A stretch of DNA of 64,000 nt from Halictus rubicundus (GCF_050948215.1 NC_135149.1:1798001-1862000), one strand, 5' to 3'. Shown: positions 1 to 12,448, counted from the first letter of the stretch. The notes: generated by a model not told the origin, from the letters alone. Numbers and translations: made by a program.

Positions 1-1362
1 TCACGATACAGTCCTCATTAAACATTTAGAATTGCATATATTGCCGAACGAAAATTTTATTAAAACAAAAATAATGTTGAAAATTTCGCATTTTCGTGGG
101 TCAGGCGAGAACGCGTTTGTCCGTAAAATAAAGTAGTAAAGGCATTGTTTCACCTAGTGGAAGAACCCAGAAAACCGGCAGAGGTTTCCCATTCAGAAAG
201 TAGTCTAACGCCATGTGTCGTTGGTTAGAATACCAATAGGTATGTATCAGGTGTCTCGCTCTTCTTGTCTAAACGATCAGTGGAATCGGTCGCTAGAATT
301 GGAACAACGGAATCGGAGTCATGTCACGCTGTAGTCCGATCGAAGAACAAACGTTCGTAGTTCTCCTTACCGATCACACACATGTTTCCAACAAACGTGT
401 CCGCGACCCTCGTGTACGAAACACAACGGAATAAAAGAACTATCGAGATCGATAATGCTGAACGCGTTTCAAAGAAATACTACCACCACCGGCGAGAGAG
501 AGAGAGAGAGAACGAGAGAGAGAGAGAGAGAGAGCTGCTCGCTCGTGCTAATTATTCGCGTGCGAATTTCAGACTAACACTGAGATGATCGTTGGTGGAT
601 CCCACGCGAGCAGACCGTCCGCGGACTTTATATTTAGCGTTTCGCGAAGCAGATTTGGCCAATACTTCCCTTTCGGCCGGCCCCCTTTCGCGAAAACGTC
701 GCTCGCGCGTTCAACAACGCTTATTTGCGTGAACCTCGTGACGATCATTGTTGCCGGAATTTTGGCACATTGTTGACAGCCCGGTTCAGTGATGAATGAA
801 ATAGATTTCCTGCGATCGAGTTTCGCGGATCATTCACTGGCCATTTCTCGCGCGCGTCACACTCGCGAATTTGCAAGCAAAATACGCCGTGGGAACTGTG
901 CGGCGGAAATTGCGAGGCGCGGGAAGGAAAATAAGTTGCGGAAGAACATGAACGGTTAGGTGTTTTGCGACATTTTTACAGCCAAATTATTTAACAGTGG
1001 AAATTTTCGATTCGAGGCTGTGTTGAAACGGATCCGAAAATAGAAGTTTCAGTTCTTCCTAACGAAGCGCTTTGATATTATCCAGGACAGTAAATCATAC
1101 CAATTCTGTGCTTAATATTTCCGAAATGCTAATCAAAGAATCTAACACGCTTCCACTTTTCCCATCAGCATTGTTTGGCTCATTCGACCAGGTGAACACT
1201 AAACCTACCACGGCCGATCAAGTTGACCTTTTCAAAATTCTGGGTACAATTTCGTACATACAACATTATCGCATCGGTATTTATCTTTACGACTTTTCTT
1301 AAAGTATGTATACGATGTATTTTTCAATATTTATTTCTCGCTTTATTTTTTTCCAAGAAACA
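1..1362. other. Non-coding stretch, no gene seen
   Basis: No open frame here has coding character or a recognisable domain. The stretch is moderately AT-rich with many CpG dinucleotides. Apart from the GA array at 493-534 I see no repeat boundary or RNA gene. It is intergenic or intronic. Confidence 0.5.
493..534 (+). repeat. (GA)n microsatellite, interrupted
   Basis: Two GA tracts are separated by a single AAC interruption. It is the first of several GA/CT arrays in the window. Arginine/glutamate-rich reading frames across it are artefacts of the repeat. Confidence 0.9.
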
Positions 1363-1949
1363 TACCCAGGCTTCCGAAAGTATTCGAACGCCATTTAAAA
1401 CAGTATAACTTTTTTTAAATTGGACCAAACTACCTGACTTTTTTTTTTCACAATTAGAAGAATTGCTTAGACCGAATGACGTGCAAAAAAGATTGCGAAA
1501 AAATTGCAATTGCTAGGAATTATAAGAGGAAATAAAAAAGGCACTTTCCAAAACTTTTCCATTTGAGCCAGTAATGAAAATGTTAAGTATGCGTTTTGTA
1601 GATCTATGTTAGTTATACACATACTGAAAATTTCATCGAATTCGGTTAACGCAGATAAAAACGGCACGCATCAAAAGATATTGGATCTAGAAAAATAATA
1701 TAATAACGTGGATCTACAAAACGCATATTTTAAATTTTCATTACAGGCTCAAATAGAAAAGTTGTAAAAAGTGCCATTTTTATTTTCTCGTGTAATTCTT
1801 ACCGATTGCAATTTGTTCAAAATCTTGTTTGCACATCATTTGCAGAACCAATTCTTCTAATGGCTCAAAAAATGTTAGATCGTTTGGTCCAATTTAAAAA
1901 AAGTTATACTGTTTTAAAGGGCTTTCGAACACTTTCGTGAGCCTGTGTA
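1363..1949. mobile_element. Foldback (long-TIR) Tc1/mariner-type non-autonomous element
   Basis: The left arm (about 1363-1610) and the right arm (about 1708-1949) are diverged inverted copies of each other over roughly 240 bp, around a loop of about 100 bp. The outer ends read TACCCAGGCTTCCGAAAGT on the left and TACACAGGCTCACGAAAGT on the reverse complement of the right. Both continue into a shared AACAGTATAACTTTTTTTAA segment. TA sits at each outer edge, as expected for Tc1/mariner target-site duplication. There is no transposase frame inside. The arms differ by substitutions and small indels, so the copy is not recent. Family placement is inferred from the TA flanks. Confidence 0.7.
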
Positions 1950-1959
1950 TGTAGCCTGT

Positions 1960-2411
1960 CCTACCTACCGCGGCCGGTCGATTCGACCGCACGAAGTAAT
2001 ATGATATTTAAATAGCTCTTCTAAAGCTAAACAATCAGTATAAAAGAAAGGCTATTCTCAATGTGGCATGGTCAACTCAAAATAAATGAGCCGCCTTATT
2101 GAATGAGACGCTATCAAGTTACGCACGTGCCTGGTTGATAATACTGTTTCATGGCAAATACATCGAAACCGCAAAGGTGGACGACATAATAGAATTTTGT
2201 AAATCGAGAAGAGAGCATCGCAATTGAAATTATATAAAAATAAATTTGTATCGTCAATTTATTGAAGTTCTTCATCTACTAATTCGTTCAGCAATAAATT
2301 GACCGTTATCCACATTTAATTAGATTAACAATAATTTTTTTCAAGGATCGGTCATTTTGACCGCGCACGGTAGGCATAGGTATAGAAGTGTCTCGGTAGG
2401 TTTAGTGTTAA
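1960..2411. mobile_element. piggyBac-like remnant with subterminal palindromes
   Basis: At the right end, TTAA at 2408-2411 closes a sequence which on the reverse strand begins TTAACACTAAACCTACC, followed inward by the palindrome CGGTCATTTTGACCG (2349-2363). A mirrored counterpart lies at 1960-1989: CTACCTACCG followed by the palindrome CGGTCGATTCGACCG (1975-1989). TTAA target sites and TTAACACTA ends fit piggyBac-type elements. The expected left TTAA is not visible, so the left edge is damaged or replaced by the adjacent foldback element that ends at 1949. Confidence 0.45.
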
Positions 2412-5264
2412 AAAATTCGTTCTTGAATTCCTAATTACGTTGCCATTAAGATATGAAGCAAACTTGAATGGTAATCACAGAATGAGCCGAAGGCATCAAT
2501 ATATGATTGTGCTAGAAATATCTTCCAGATATGTATACGAATAATAGCTTAGTATCTTGACATTAATTATTCGACCCTGCTTTCGATATCCTCGAAAAAA
2601 AAAGGAAGAAGAACAGGTCTCGATGGGGTCACTGTAATGATTTCGAGCCTGGCTAGTGTGTTTACGAGATGAAAATACCAGCGGGAAAAACTGAGAACGG
2701 GAAAAATCATGGTATTAGCATAGTTCAAGGCACGTTCATCGCATTCTATCCTCCCCGGAACCGGTCTTGGACGCAACAGTCACGAAAAAACGATAAACGG
2801 TCGCTCCACTCGGACGAATTCCGGGGGCATCGAATTTTTAGAAAAAGCCGTCCGCGTACGGTTTCGTCATCCGTTTCTTCGGTATCTGTTCTCGCTCCGA
2901 TTTTTTCTCCGTTTTTTGTTTGCGGTATCGTTACGTGCCGCGAGCCGACAACTGCTCTGTCAACGGAATTAATTACGAATTAGACCCCTTGACCTCGGGG
3001 ATCAAAAAGCCACGGTCAATTTCGTGTCGCTCAGCCTCGTCGATCATGTCTCGCGAAACACATGCTGGAAAAACGGGCAATAAACGGATGTTTGACGAGG
3101 TGTCCTATTCGCTGTCTACTATATTAGACGCCGAGTTCTACGTATCGATCGTTAATGGCATACGAGGAGACAAAACGTTAATCCGATCGCCGAGGAATAG
3201 TTGACTCGAGTTCTGTTTTCGTGCATACTATAGACAGAAAGTTTGGCATCGGAGCCAGCGTTGATTGAACACGATACGCTGGATAAGTCAACAAATTTAA
3301 CCTACTCAACACACTTTGTCCGTCGACGTTCGTTTGATTGTTTTGCAGGAACTGGCGATCCATTGGTTGTAATTTTAGCGTAGTTAGAGTATGTGTATTG
3401 TAATTCTTAAAATTCGACTTCGTTCTAGTCATCGATGATTCGAACTATTGTTTACCAATGAGTGCACGATCTGTTTTTCTTAGTCGTTTAAATAAAGAAT
3501 AATCGATTTAGAAGTGCCATAACGTCTGTAGCAGTCGGCGAAGTCGCAGTTATGCTCAGTGTGTTACTTGAAAAGATTCAAAATATTTTCTACCAATACA
3601 CATGCTCTGTCAATGATCTGTTTTTTCCCGTTTGTTTACCCAAAGAATGTCTAATCGAGTAGTGCCATAACGTCTCGGTAATGTCTCATTTACGATGCGT
3701 TCTTTTTAAGTGTTCCAGTATTTACCAGCACTGCTCCGTTCATTTGCTCATAAAATTTCGTAAAAAAAAATCGTCAAACAACCTCGGATGTTGTTCACCA
3801 ATGCACACAATCTGTTTTGTCAGAACAGTTTACCCAAAGCACGTTCATTTCCAGAGTGCCATAACATCTCGAGCAGTCATTACGTCTTATACGGTCTGAA
3901 AGTGGAGGGAACCCGCTTTTCGACCGTTTGTTGAAACCGACTTGTTTATAGAAATTCGCGTGACTCGGGGTTACTTAATCTGCGGCTCGGACTGTTTATG
4001 CTAAAGGTCACTGCTGTAAGTCGCAAAATTGTTATTGTTCCTGGACTTCACTCAACCGAGGACGTCAGAAACATAAATATCACACAATTAGACCGATTAT
4101 TATTCGGTGATAGGCAGGTTAGGCAGGTGCCGTCAGATGTCGCTCGGCCGGCAGGTTAAACGTGCGTTTTAATACATAGTTGGTGCGTTGACCCGAGGAC
4201 GTGTCGTCACTCGATTCATTATTCACGCTCACGGAATCGCATCGGTCGTTTACTTTTCCGTCCCGTGGTGTGCGAAATTGTCCGGCTGGTTGCACGAGTT
4301 CGCAACCTACAAGAGAACGATTGCGAGAGATCCTCTCTGGAGAGGAACAACAATATTGTCGAGCCAATTATTGATCCGTGTCCGCACAAGGAGAGAGAAA
4401 GTCAGAAATTCTGCACGCGGAGCGGAGATCGCGTGCAAAATTTATTCGCGTGCAGCACCGCGTGCGAATCGACGATCCACGTTTCGTGACGCATCTCTCA
4501 CACCCTTCCGACGAAGGGAGGGAACAAGGTCAGCCCGGAAAAATCGATAACACCGTCGAGATATTTCCCGCGGGTTGCATCACTCGGAATATCTCTCGGT
4601 TCCCACGCCCACGCGTGCAAAATTACGCGGTGACACGAGCCGTTATTTCGATTCGAGTGTGTCGGCGCGAGAGCGTGCCGCGCGATCGAGTCCCGATAAC
4701 GAACCTAATTGTCGCCCGATAACACGCGGCTCCCGAAATTCTGCCTTATCCGCGAAAACTGTCGAAATCGTGGCACTATTTATTTATGTAACGCGTGCGA
4801 ATATAGCTTATCTACCAGAACGATTTGAACTTTGCCAGTATCTGCCCGCGAGACTGATAATCCGCCGGCTAAAAATTCCCCAATTACACCCACAATAATA
4901 TTTAGCAGCCGTTGGAAATTTCGTCTGGCTAATTCTGACTTTATTGGCAGCCACGAAACGGCTGACTGGCACTACCGGTCACAAATCTCACCTCTAACCC
5001 TGCTGCGTTTTTTTTTATCGCATTCGCGATTCCTTCGGCATGCCGGCTTTTTCTGCGAGATGTTGCTTTGGTGATGTCTTTATCTCTAGGGAAAGTTTGA
5101 GAAATTGGTAAAAAAGTCTCAAAGAAGAGAATCACAGCGAGTGTTGTAACTACTTTGCGCGTTCACAGTGTCCGGAGATTTTCAAAGTGCAAGCAAACGC
5201 AAATATTAGCGAGAATCGTCAGGATTTTACTGGTACACACTTTCCAGACGGTGGAACAGATTTT
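2412..5264. other. Non-coding stretch with one degenerate tandem repeat
   Basis: No exon with coding signature was found. From 2560 to 3230 and from 4100 to 4900 the DNA is GC-richer and yields several overlapping short open frames on both strands, which is the pattern of CpG-rich non-coding DNA. The only structure recognised is the tandem repeat at 3455-3885. Confidence 0.45.
3455..3885. repeat. Diverged tandem repeat, about three units
   Basis: The phrase AGTGCCATAACGTCT (third copy ACATCT) starts at 3513, 3661 and 3855. Each copy is preceded by related text: ACCAATGAGTGCACGATCTG at 3455, ACCAATACACATG near 3592 and ACCAATGCACACAATCTG near 3799. GTTTACCCAAAG precedes the second and third copies. 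Unit spacing is 148 and 194 bp, so the array is old and has indels. Confidence 0.6.
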
Positions 5265-5267
5265 TCG

Positions 5268-5312
5268 ATCGAAGCAGATTTTCATGCAAAATAAAAATGT
5301 TTTGCATCGACT
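5268..5312. repeat. Family A dispersed repeat, partial copy
   Basis: GCAGATTTTCATGCAAAATA followed by AAAATGTTTTGCATCGAC matches the right-end consensus of repeat family A, typified by the element at 12449-12603. No partner end was identified. Confidence 0.45.
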
Positions 5313-6072
5313 AAATAAAGATCCACGGTTCCGGCACGTCAGCTATCTACCGGGATTGAAATAGATAGAACGGTAATTACAGCGATTGACGTATCTCGAC
5401 ATTGTTTCGCAGCAGAAGTGTAGAGTACCGAAGAAAATACGTGGATTACGGTGTTTATCAACGAGAGAATGTCTCTTATCGTTATTTACCGAGCAATCCC
5501 TCCCTAATCCATGTTTGGGTTACGTTTTTCACGACGAAAAGAGATCAAAGCTCGATAACAAGCGATTTCGAAGAATTTCAGGCGCGTAGTCTGTTGATAA
5601 GAAGTCATAGATCCCGCGATAACACAGTGATATCTGGTGAAATAACGTTTGATGGATCGGTCCCGGTGTCTATTCGAGATCGTTCCATTCTGAAGATCGA
5701 AACGGAATAACGATATATCCCTAAGAATTTTTTTTCGGAAAGCTCCTTAGATAAACCGTTCCGATAACAAATTGGAACTGGCAAGAAACTCGATGAACCA
5801 AGACGATATCGGACGAGCGATAAGTTAGGATCCAGACAGTTATAGTTGTCCGGCCGTGCCATTTTATACGATGTTTATATGCGTGCCGGCAAGGACAGCA
5901 TAAATAATTGACGTGTGTGCTGAAAGCGGTACACGTGCGACGACTATAGCCGAGCCGCGATTCAGCGAGAGTGGCCCACCCCCACTCTGTGGCCATGCTC
6001 GGTTCTATCTTCTCCGGGCCTGCAAACATGTGCGACACACGTTCGTCTCTGCATTCGTTGCCGTTCGAAATA

Positions 6073-6220
6073 TACCGGGTGAGACGGTTGGAATCAGACT
6101 CATAAAGAAGACTCAGCAGGAATAAAATTTTATTCTTCGTTGTAACGTTTTCCGATGCCACCGGGTGTCCGACGAACAACGAGTTATCTCGGCCAGTGAT
6201 TCTTATTGACACACCCGGTA
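6073..6220. mobile_element. Short mariner-type MITE, TA-flanked
   Basis: Inverted ends of about 10 bp, TACCGGGTG on the left and its complement CACCCGGTA on the right, bound about 148 bp, with TATA at both edges. The interior has no coding potential. Ends near ACCGGGTG next to TA are common in Tc1/mariner-derived MITEs of insects. The assignment rests on the ends only. Confidence 0.55.
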
Positions 6221-8812
6221 TATCCCCATGGGATATCCTTGAAGGAATCGTTTCGCCCGCCGTGGCATTCACTCCTTTCACATTTTACCGCGAGGTAAAC
6301 AAGCGTGCGTGTTTCGATTCGCTCCGCGCGTGTCGCTCTCTTGAATAATTTCGCGTCGACCGACTGATTAGATTACAAACATAATCACGCGATTTATGAT
6401 ACGCAAGAAGCGAAGACGTTCGTCTGACGCAATCGTGATTACCAATGGATATCGCACACACGTTGCTTCTCGAAAATCCAGCTCAGAAACTGCACACGTT
6501 TCGCGTAAACGTTCCGCCAGCCATCGCTAGTTGCTTTGAATATTCCTGAATATTTCACGATCGTTTGCAAACGATTTTCAGGTAGACAGTTTTTTATAAA
6601 GCGATAATGAAACTGCTGTAAATTTCCGTCGACAATTCTTTTTGCCGATAATTATTATTGTTTACGTGTCGGTATTATATGCGTGATAATGGAATTAGGT
6701 AATCGGGAGACGTGCTCCGAATCTGTTGATTAGTTTGACTCGGAGACTTTAGCCGAGAACTTTTCTGTTATAATAGCTAGACATATTAATTTTGTTGATA
6801 GTCCGCAGACGTATTTTTGTATACTATGTCCTGAATTTTAGAAATTGCAAGAAAGACCTCCTTATGCTTTTAATTACACTATTCTGATTTGAGTAGAATC
6901 GTCATTTGCTCGAGAGATAGTTGTATAAAACAGTAGAGAAAAGTTAGTTACTTAAGACGTTATATAAGTGTCTGAACTATGTTTGCTATGTTCATGTAAA
7001 GTGACGAGCGCGCTACAGAGACGCACAATCATCTGTAGTATATCGAAAAAGATGACGATCGACATTCCTTTCTTACCATTCAAGATTTTAAGCTACCCAA
7101 AATGCCTCGAACTCAACTAGCTTACAGAAAAACGAATATTATCAACCTAGTAAGTTGAGCATGGTTAACTACACGTGGAAGAAATATTTTTAAAAAATGT
7201 ATGTTTGTATATTTTTCCAAAGGTTAAACATAAACAATTTTCTCTTCTTTCAAATCCTCGCCACGATTGTATATTAAAGGAGATAAAGTGCTCAGATAAA
7301 ATAAGGAAAGAAGGAATTGGTGACAAGGGCATCGTTCTTCTCACTCGATGCGTTATTTCTCCGGATGCAACTGGGTTAAGAGAGAAACTCGGAGGACCGA
7401 GTCGTACCCGAGCAGACCAGTGCAACGCATGCAATTCGTCCACTTTTGACGAAATCCCTTAATTTCCTCTCTCGACAGGTGAGCAAACACTCGGAAGCTC
7501 TCGTGCGGTACCGGAAGCCTTTATCGCAGACTTATCTAAACTGTCACGGTTATTAACGACGGCAAACACTCGTTAATCATCTGGGGAAAAGCGAGATCTG
7601 TTTTCGAGGAGCCCGTCCGTCAAATTCGGAGCTCTGTTTACGTTCCTCCCAACGTCTCGAGGAACCAACGATCGCCCACGGAACAAGTTAGTACACATCG
7701 CGTGAACCGGATTTCGCGATTCTGCAGCTGGCTCTCTCGCGTCACGTGTCCTTGCGATCGCGTGTCTCGTCGAATGTCTCGAGACCGCTGCGTTTTTCCA
7801 ACGATACTGTCGCGCTATCGTTGTTTAAACATCGAGGGGACGACAACAGGAAACGCCCCTCGTATTCCTGTGATCCGATTGGATGTAATGTTCCGTCGAC
7901 GATAAATAACCAGCCCGCGATTATTGTTTATCGGCGTTAAACATTTCGCGAAGAACCCGATCGTGCTTCCAATTCGTTTGCTTGGCCTCGATGCAATTAT
8001 CTACCTGTGATAAAGATTGAGGGGAGTCTAGAGTAACGGTTCCTTTACTCGAATCTAACTATGTTTCGCGCTATACGATGCTCGCATAAGCTCGCCAGAG
8101 AGCCAGAGAGGCAGGTCGAGGTAGATGCGACACGATTCTATTTACCACTCGGCGTATTTATAGCGACCGCCCGAATACCCTGAAGAGCTCAGACCGTTCG
8201 AACCGGTTCGTGTTTACCGAGCATTGTTCCTCAAGATGCGTGCCTATTGGAGAACTTTTTTCCAAAATTGCTGCCAAAAGTACCGTCGGATTTTGTGCAT
8301 GTTGGAGAGCAAGTTCGGAAACTTTTGTTATAAAATGTAGCAGAACAATTATTTCTGATCCCCGTCAATTAATTGCTTTCCGTGCGGAGATAAACTTTGG
8401 AAACGTTCCACTAAGCAGTCATTGGAAAAATTCATTTGTTAATTAAGCAACAACCGGACAATATAAGCAGACTCTAGAATCTAGACATCAGCGCTACAGC
8501 TACTATTATTTTCTGGTGGAATGTATCACGGATGTTTACATCGAGGCAGCGAGTAGAGCAACGATCTTTAATTGCTTCTGTGATATAAAACAACACCTAA
8601 ACATAAACCAGCACCTACCCTATACCAACCGCCGAAATTCCCACAACAAGCTTTTTGTTTGTTACATTTCTCGGTCCCGTTGCATAATACCGTATCTCGG
8701 CTACCGATAAACCGACTATGTCGCAACGGCAGATAATCGTGAGAGTTATAGCAGCAAGCCAGATCGCGAGTGGAAATAGAAATCATTCTAATCATCCTTG
8801 TAAAATAGTTAC
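6221..8812. other. Non-coding stretch, no gene seen
   Basis: Mixed AT-rich (6540-7200) and GC-richer (7330-7960) DNA without recognisable coding exons or repeats. If the minus-strand exon at 8813-9008 is real, this stretch is the start of its first intron. Confidence 0.4.
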
Positions 8813-9008
8813 CTTTCCGCTGCTCCTCAGCACTGGGAGTCATGGCGTCAGCTCGCAGGAGGTTCTCCTTTTTCTCGGCCAGCGTGCAGATGGGCTCTTG
8901 CGTTCCCTCTTGCAGGATGCCGGCTTGCAGAGCTAATTTTCTCACTGCGAGACAATAGCCCAGAATCGGAGCAGCCAGGAGATCAAAACAGGCGGCCACC
9001 CAGGGCAT
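8813..9008 (-). CDS. Candidate first coding exon, unrecognised protein with hydrophobic N-terminus (partial)
   Basis: I do not recognise this protein. Reading leftward on the minus strand, an ATG at 9008-9006 opens 65 codons plus one base, up to a good splice donor (AAAG then GTAACT, intron from 8812). Residues 1-22 are strongly hydrophobic (MPWVAACFDLLAAPILGYCL), consistent with a signal peptide or membrane anchor. Residues 23-65 are charged and Leu/Glu/Lys-rich (for example AEKKENLLRADAM). Codons end often in G or C, unlike the flanking DNA. The frame stays open upstream of the ATG to 9155, where an in-frame TAG lies, and it includes a 14-base C tract on this strand (9097-9110). That part is either leader or further coding sequence. 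No following exon could be identified to the left, so the gene must continue through a long intron or the call is wrong. Confidence 0.35.
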
Positions 9009-9096
9009 AACCGAAGCGGTTAGGTCAAAGGACGATTCCACCGTCTCTTGGTATATGCTTCTCCGGGTGGTCTCGCAGGTGTACGACGTTGCACAC

Positions 9097-9110
9097 GGGG
9101 GGGGGGGGGG
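9097..9110 (+). repeat. Poly-G tract, 14 G
   Basis: This uninterrupted run of G on the plus strand is one of six such runs in the window. Confidence 0.9.
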
Positions 9111-9155
9111 ATCAATGACGATAATGATGATAGTATGGAAACGACAACGTTCCTC

Positions 9156-12100
9156 CTATCGGAATCCGGCGAGCAGGAGCCCTCTATTTAAACAAAATGA
9201 AGCGCTTGTGTTTGTGTGTGCTATTATCCTATCGCTATATTCCGCCACCAAGAATCTCCCAGGGCCGTGATATTTTCGGGCTAAAGTTCTTCCGAAAAAT
9301 GATCGCTGCTCGTGTGCCGTATTATCGACAACAGATCCTCCCTCATTCCAATTTGCTTGATCCTCACTTCCGGAGCCAGTTTGCGAGCTTCTTTGTCTTC
9401 TGTTCTCAGTTCTATCCGCCTGCTCTCTTCGCCTATCCTATCCTCTTAATGTTCAACCCTTCAGAGTATAGTGTTTGCTTCTCTCTCTGTGTGCGAACAG
9501 GGGTATGTACCACCTCGCACCGGAATCTCGACTTCTTCACGGTCGTATGCGAGCTACTGAACTAGCTACTCTAATCGGACCTCGGTCCTATACTACTTGC
9601 CAGCCGTTTCTTGATTACGGGTCGCTTCGGACCTGCGCACGCGCTGCCCCACAGTTGCTTTGCTGGTAGTTTACATAGTCACGGTGCTGCTTCACCGACG
9701 TCTTACCACAGCCGGCGCTCCTATTTCGCCTTCTCTGCTGCTTGTCGTCTTCACGATTCTCTGTCCTTTTTCTTGATGATCGTTTTCCACGCTGTCACCT
9801 GGCCTACCTGGCTCGTTTACCGCTCGCCTGGACAGGTATGCGGCGCGCTACTCTGGATCGGTAGGTCAGTTCTCGGCCGAACCGGTTTCGAGGATCAACA
9901 AGCCCTACGCAAGACCCTTCGAGTATCGATGCGGCTAATGCGACGAGGAAAGAGTTTCTCTCGCTCTTTCACTCTCTCCCTCTTTTCTCTCCTTCTTTCT
10001 CTGAATAGGCCGACGGGATCGATGCCAGACTAACGTATCACGCACATGCGACAACTGGGACTCGACTGTGCGAATAACTCGTACGATGAAGAGAAGGTTC
10101 CTGCCTCGAGGAGGTTCCAGCGACTGATCGTCCCTCATCCGCAGCAGCTTTTAGCAACATCGACCCGGACTTGGTAGGCGCCCTCTGCCCGACACAGCCA
10201 ATCGAACCGCGCGAAGCCCCTCCATCGGTGCCCGGCAATCACGTTGAAAACACGTCGAACCTTCTCCTCGCGTTTACCGACAAACCGTTGTTGATATTCT
10301 TTCGATGGCGATGCGATCTTCATGGCTGTTTGGTGGATCGCGAAGATCGCGAGGAAAATTCTTTCTCGAGAGGTCCCTTGATCCGAGGACTCGGGGACCA
10401 TAATGGAAATGGGTATTTATAATATAAGAAAATAACGCACTAGAATGCAACGTATCTGTTCTTTATTAAAACGAAGAAGAACTAGTCGGAAGACGTCTGT
10501 ATAGTTTGCAAGCCGAAACTGAAGTGAAGCTACAGAGAAAGTTTTAGGGGGAAAAAAAGCCCCTGTTGGGTCCACTCGGGAAAACAGATGTGGGAGGACC
10601 CTTAATTTATTACTCAGGGCCTCTTTTAAGTGTAAGGTTGCAGGCCTTCCACTTCTGACCAGAGTCAATAAATAAAGACCCGAGGACCGTTAAAATATAC
10701 CAGGACACTCTCAGTATCCTTCAACACTCGACTTACTTTTGTTGATGTTCCAACAGACCATTTGGCTAAGTTAGAATAGGGACTCTACATTTGGAACTTA
10801 GAGCTACCAGCAAGTGTGCAGAGGGTTAGAACGATCCAGACGGTGAAGAGAGAATTGATGGTGACAGTTGCCAGAGGTAAAGAGAACTATCGATCGCTCA
10901 ATTGACCAGGGTCAACGCTGTTGAGGCCCCAATTGAGCCCGTGGAACTCCAGAACGTTCCCCTACAGTGAGCTAAATGACCCGTATACTAGGTGCTCCGA
11001 AAATGATGAAACTTTGGTCCAAGTCTCGGGAGAAAATGAGCTTCCAGGGTGAAACGGAATGAAAGTTGGTACCGGAGAGGTTTCAGTGGGTGACTTTTGG
11101 GAGCCTAGGAAAATGGTATCAAATGGAAATTGGAATCCTTGACCATGGACAACTTAATTGGCTCTGTATGCCAAATTGGACTCTACCCAATTCAATGTTT
11201 TGGTTCTCTCATAAGTACGATTGGTCCTTAAGACCAAATCTTGCTAACTTACAAATTGAATGAAGAGTCACAAATTAATTAAAAAATTAATCTCTGCTGA
11301 AAGATCGAGTGCATCCTAAAATTTGTTTAAATGGAATTGTTTGCTTCATATAGAAAGAGTCAATATACTAACTCCTCCTAGACCTATTAGTAGAATTTTC
11401 TTCAATAAATAATTCATAATGAAATTATTAAGTCAGGTTACTGGGAATGATGAATAATCTATTAACACTTCTAATATAAAGACTAATTGTGTTGTACTAA
11501 AGAAAAGCTTGAAAAAATGATTAGATTACGTTATTAGGGATAAGCTGTTTGTTCACGATTAAATTGCTATCGCTACTTGAGGATCTATTAAAAAATCCTT
11601 TAAAAAATTACGCAGTAATCGCGGCTAGATAATGTGTTAAAAAAATCCTTATCCATAAACCATAGATTTTAAAAAATTGTGGAATAGTCCCAACTAGATA
11701 ATGTGTTCTATACTAAACACTAAAAGGTGAATCCTCGGTATGAAATTTGTACCAACCGAATCGTTCGCCAGCGTAGCAAATGAAAGACCAGCTTGAGTTG
11801 AACAATTCGCAAACGAAGCATTTTAGAATAAAAATCGCCGACTTCGCAAAGGTCGTTTATGCAACAATTTTACCATAATAGATTCAGCATTTCTGCTCGC
11901 ACAGTGGACACGTAGTCAACAGGAAAAGCAAGAATGTGGCGATTTTTCAGTGGCTAAGGACGTCATGGAAAAACATGGTGCCATTCAATATGTAGCAGAT
12001 CGGCTGAGCATTCGTCGAAAACAGATCGCAAACAGATGACGATTGTTTACAGGAACCCGAGTCTCGGGATCGCCGCTTTGTCTATTTCGCCACAATTATG

Positions 12101-12448
12101 CGACTGTTGAAATGATATTTGCTCTGATTATTATCTCGAGACGAACCGAACCGTCTGTTGTGTTCCTTGGCCTGCTAGCCGAGCAAAGTCCACATGCTCG
12201 TTTCTTCTATTTCCCCAATGGCATTTAAGCGGTGGTTTGCTCTCGCACGCGTATGCACGCTGCTGTCATTAAGCCTCGGAATGGCGGATCATTAACGTCT
12301 TGACCTGTCAAATTACATCATAGGTTGACAGGCGGACGGCCCGTGGACAGCGTGCACGACGATCACTGGTCAATTTGAGAACGTAGACGAAATAGGTTTG
12401 TTAGCTAAATGATGGTTGTTAAACTACAGATTTTACATCATTATAACC
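9156..12448. other. Non-coding stretch, no gene seen
   Basis: 9160-10400 is GC-moderate with pyrimidine-rich patches (9940-10010). 10440-11270 has an unusual run of GACC/GGACC-like words and no stable reading frame, possibly a decayed minisatellite. 11270-12000 is AT-rich. No exon, RNA gene or transposon end was identified. Confidence 0.4.

Noticed and set aside
5721..6281. 186-codon minus-strand frame
   Set aside because: A large part is the short MITE at 6073-6220; the remainder has no coding signature.
7465..7557. Possible terminal exon after CTCTCTCGACAG at 7480 (frame VSKHSEALVRYRKPLSQT then stop)
   Set aside because: The acceptor is decent and the 25-codon frame looks protein-like, but the length is within chance and no upstream donor or family was found. 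The same site also resembles a donor (CAG/GTGAGC), so its identity is ambiguous.
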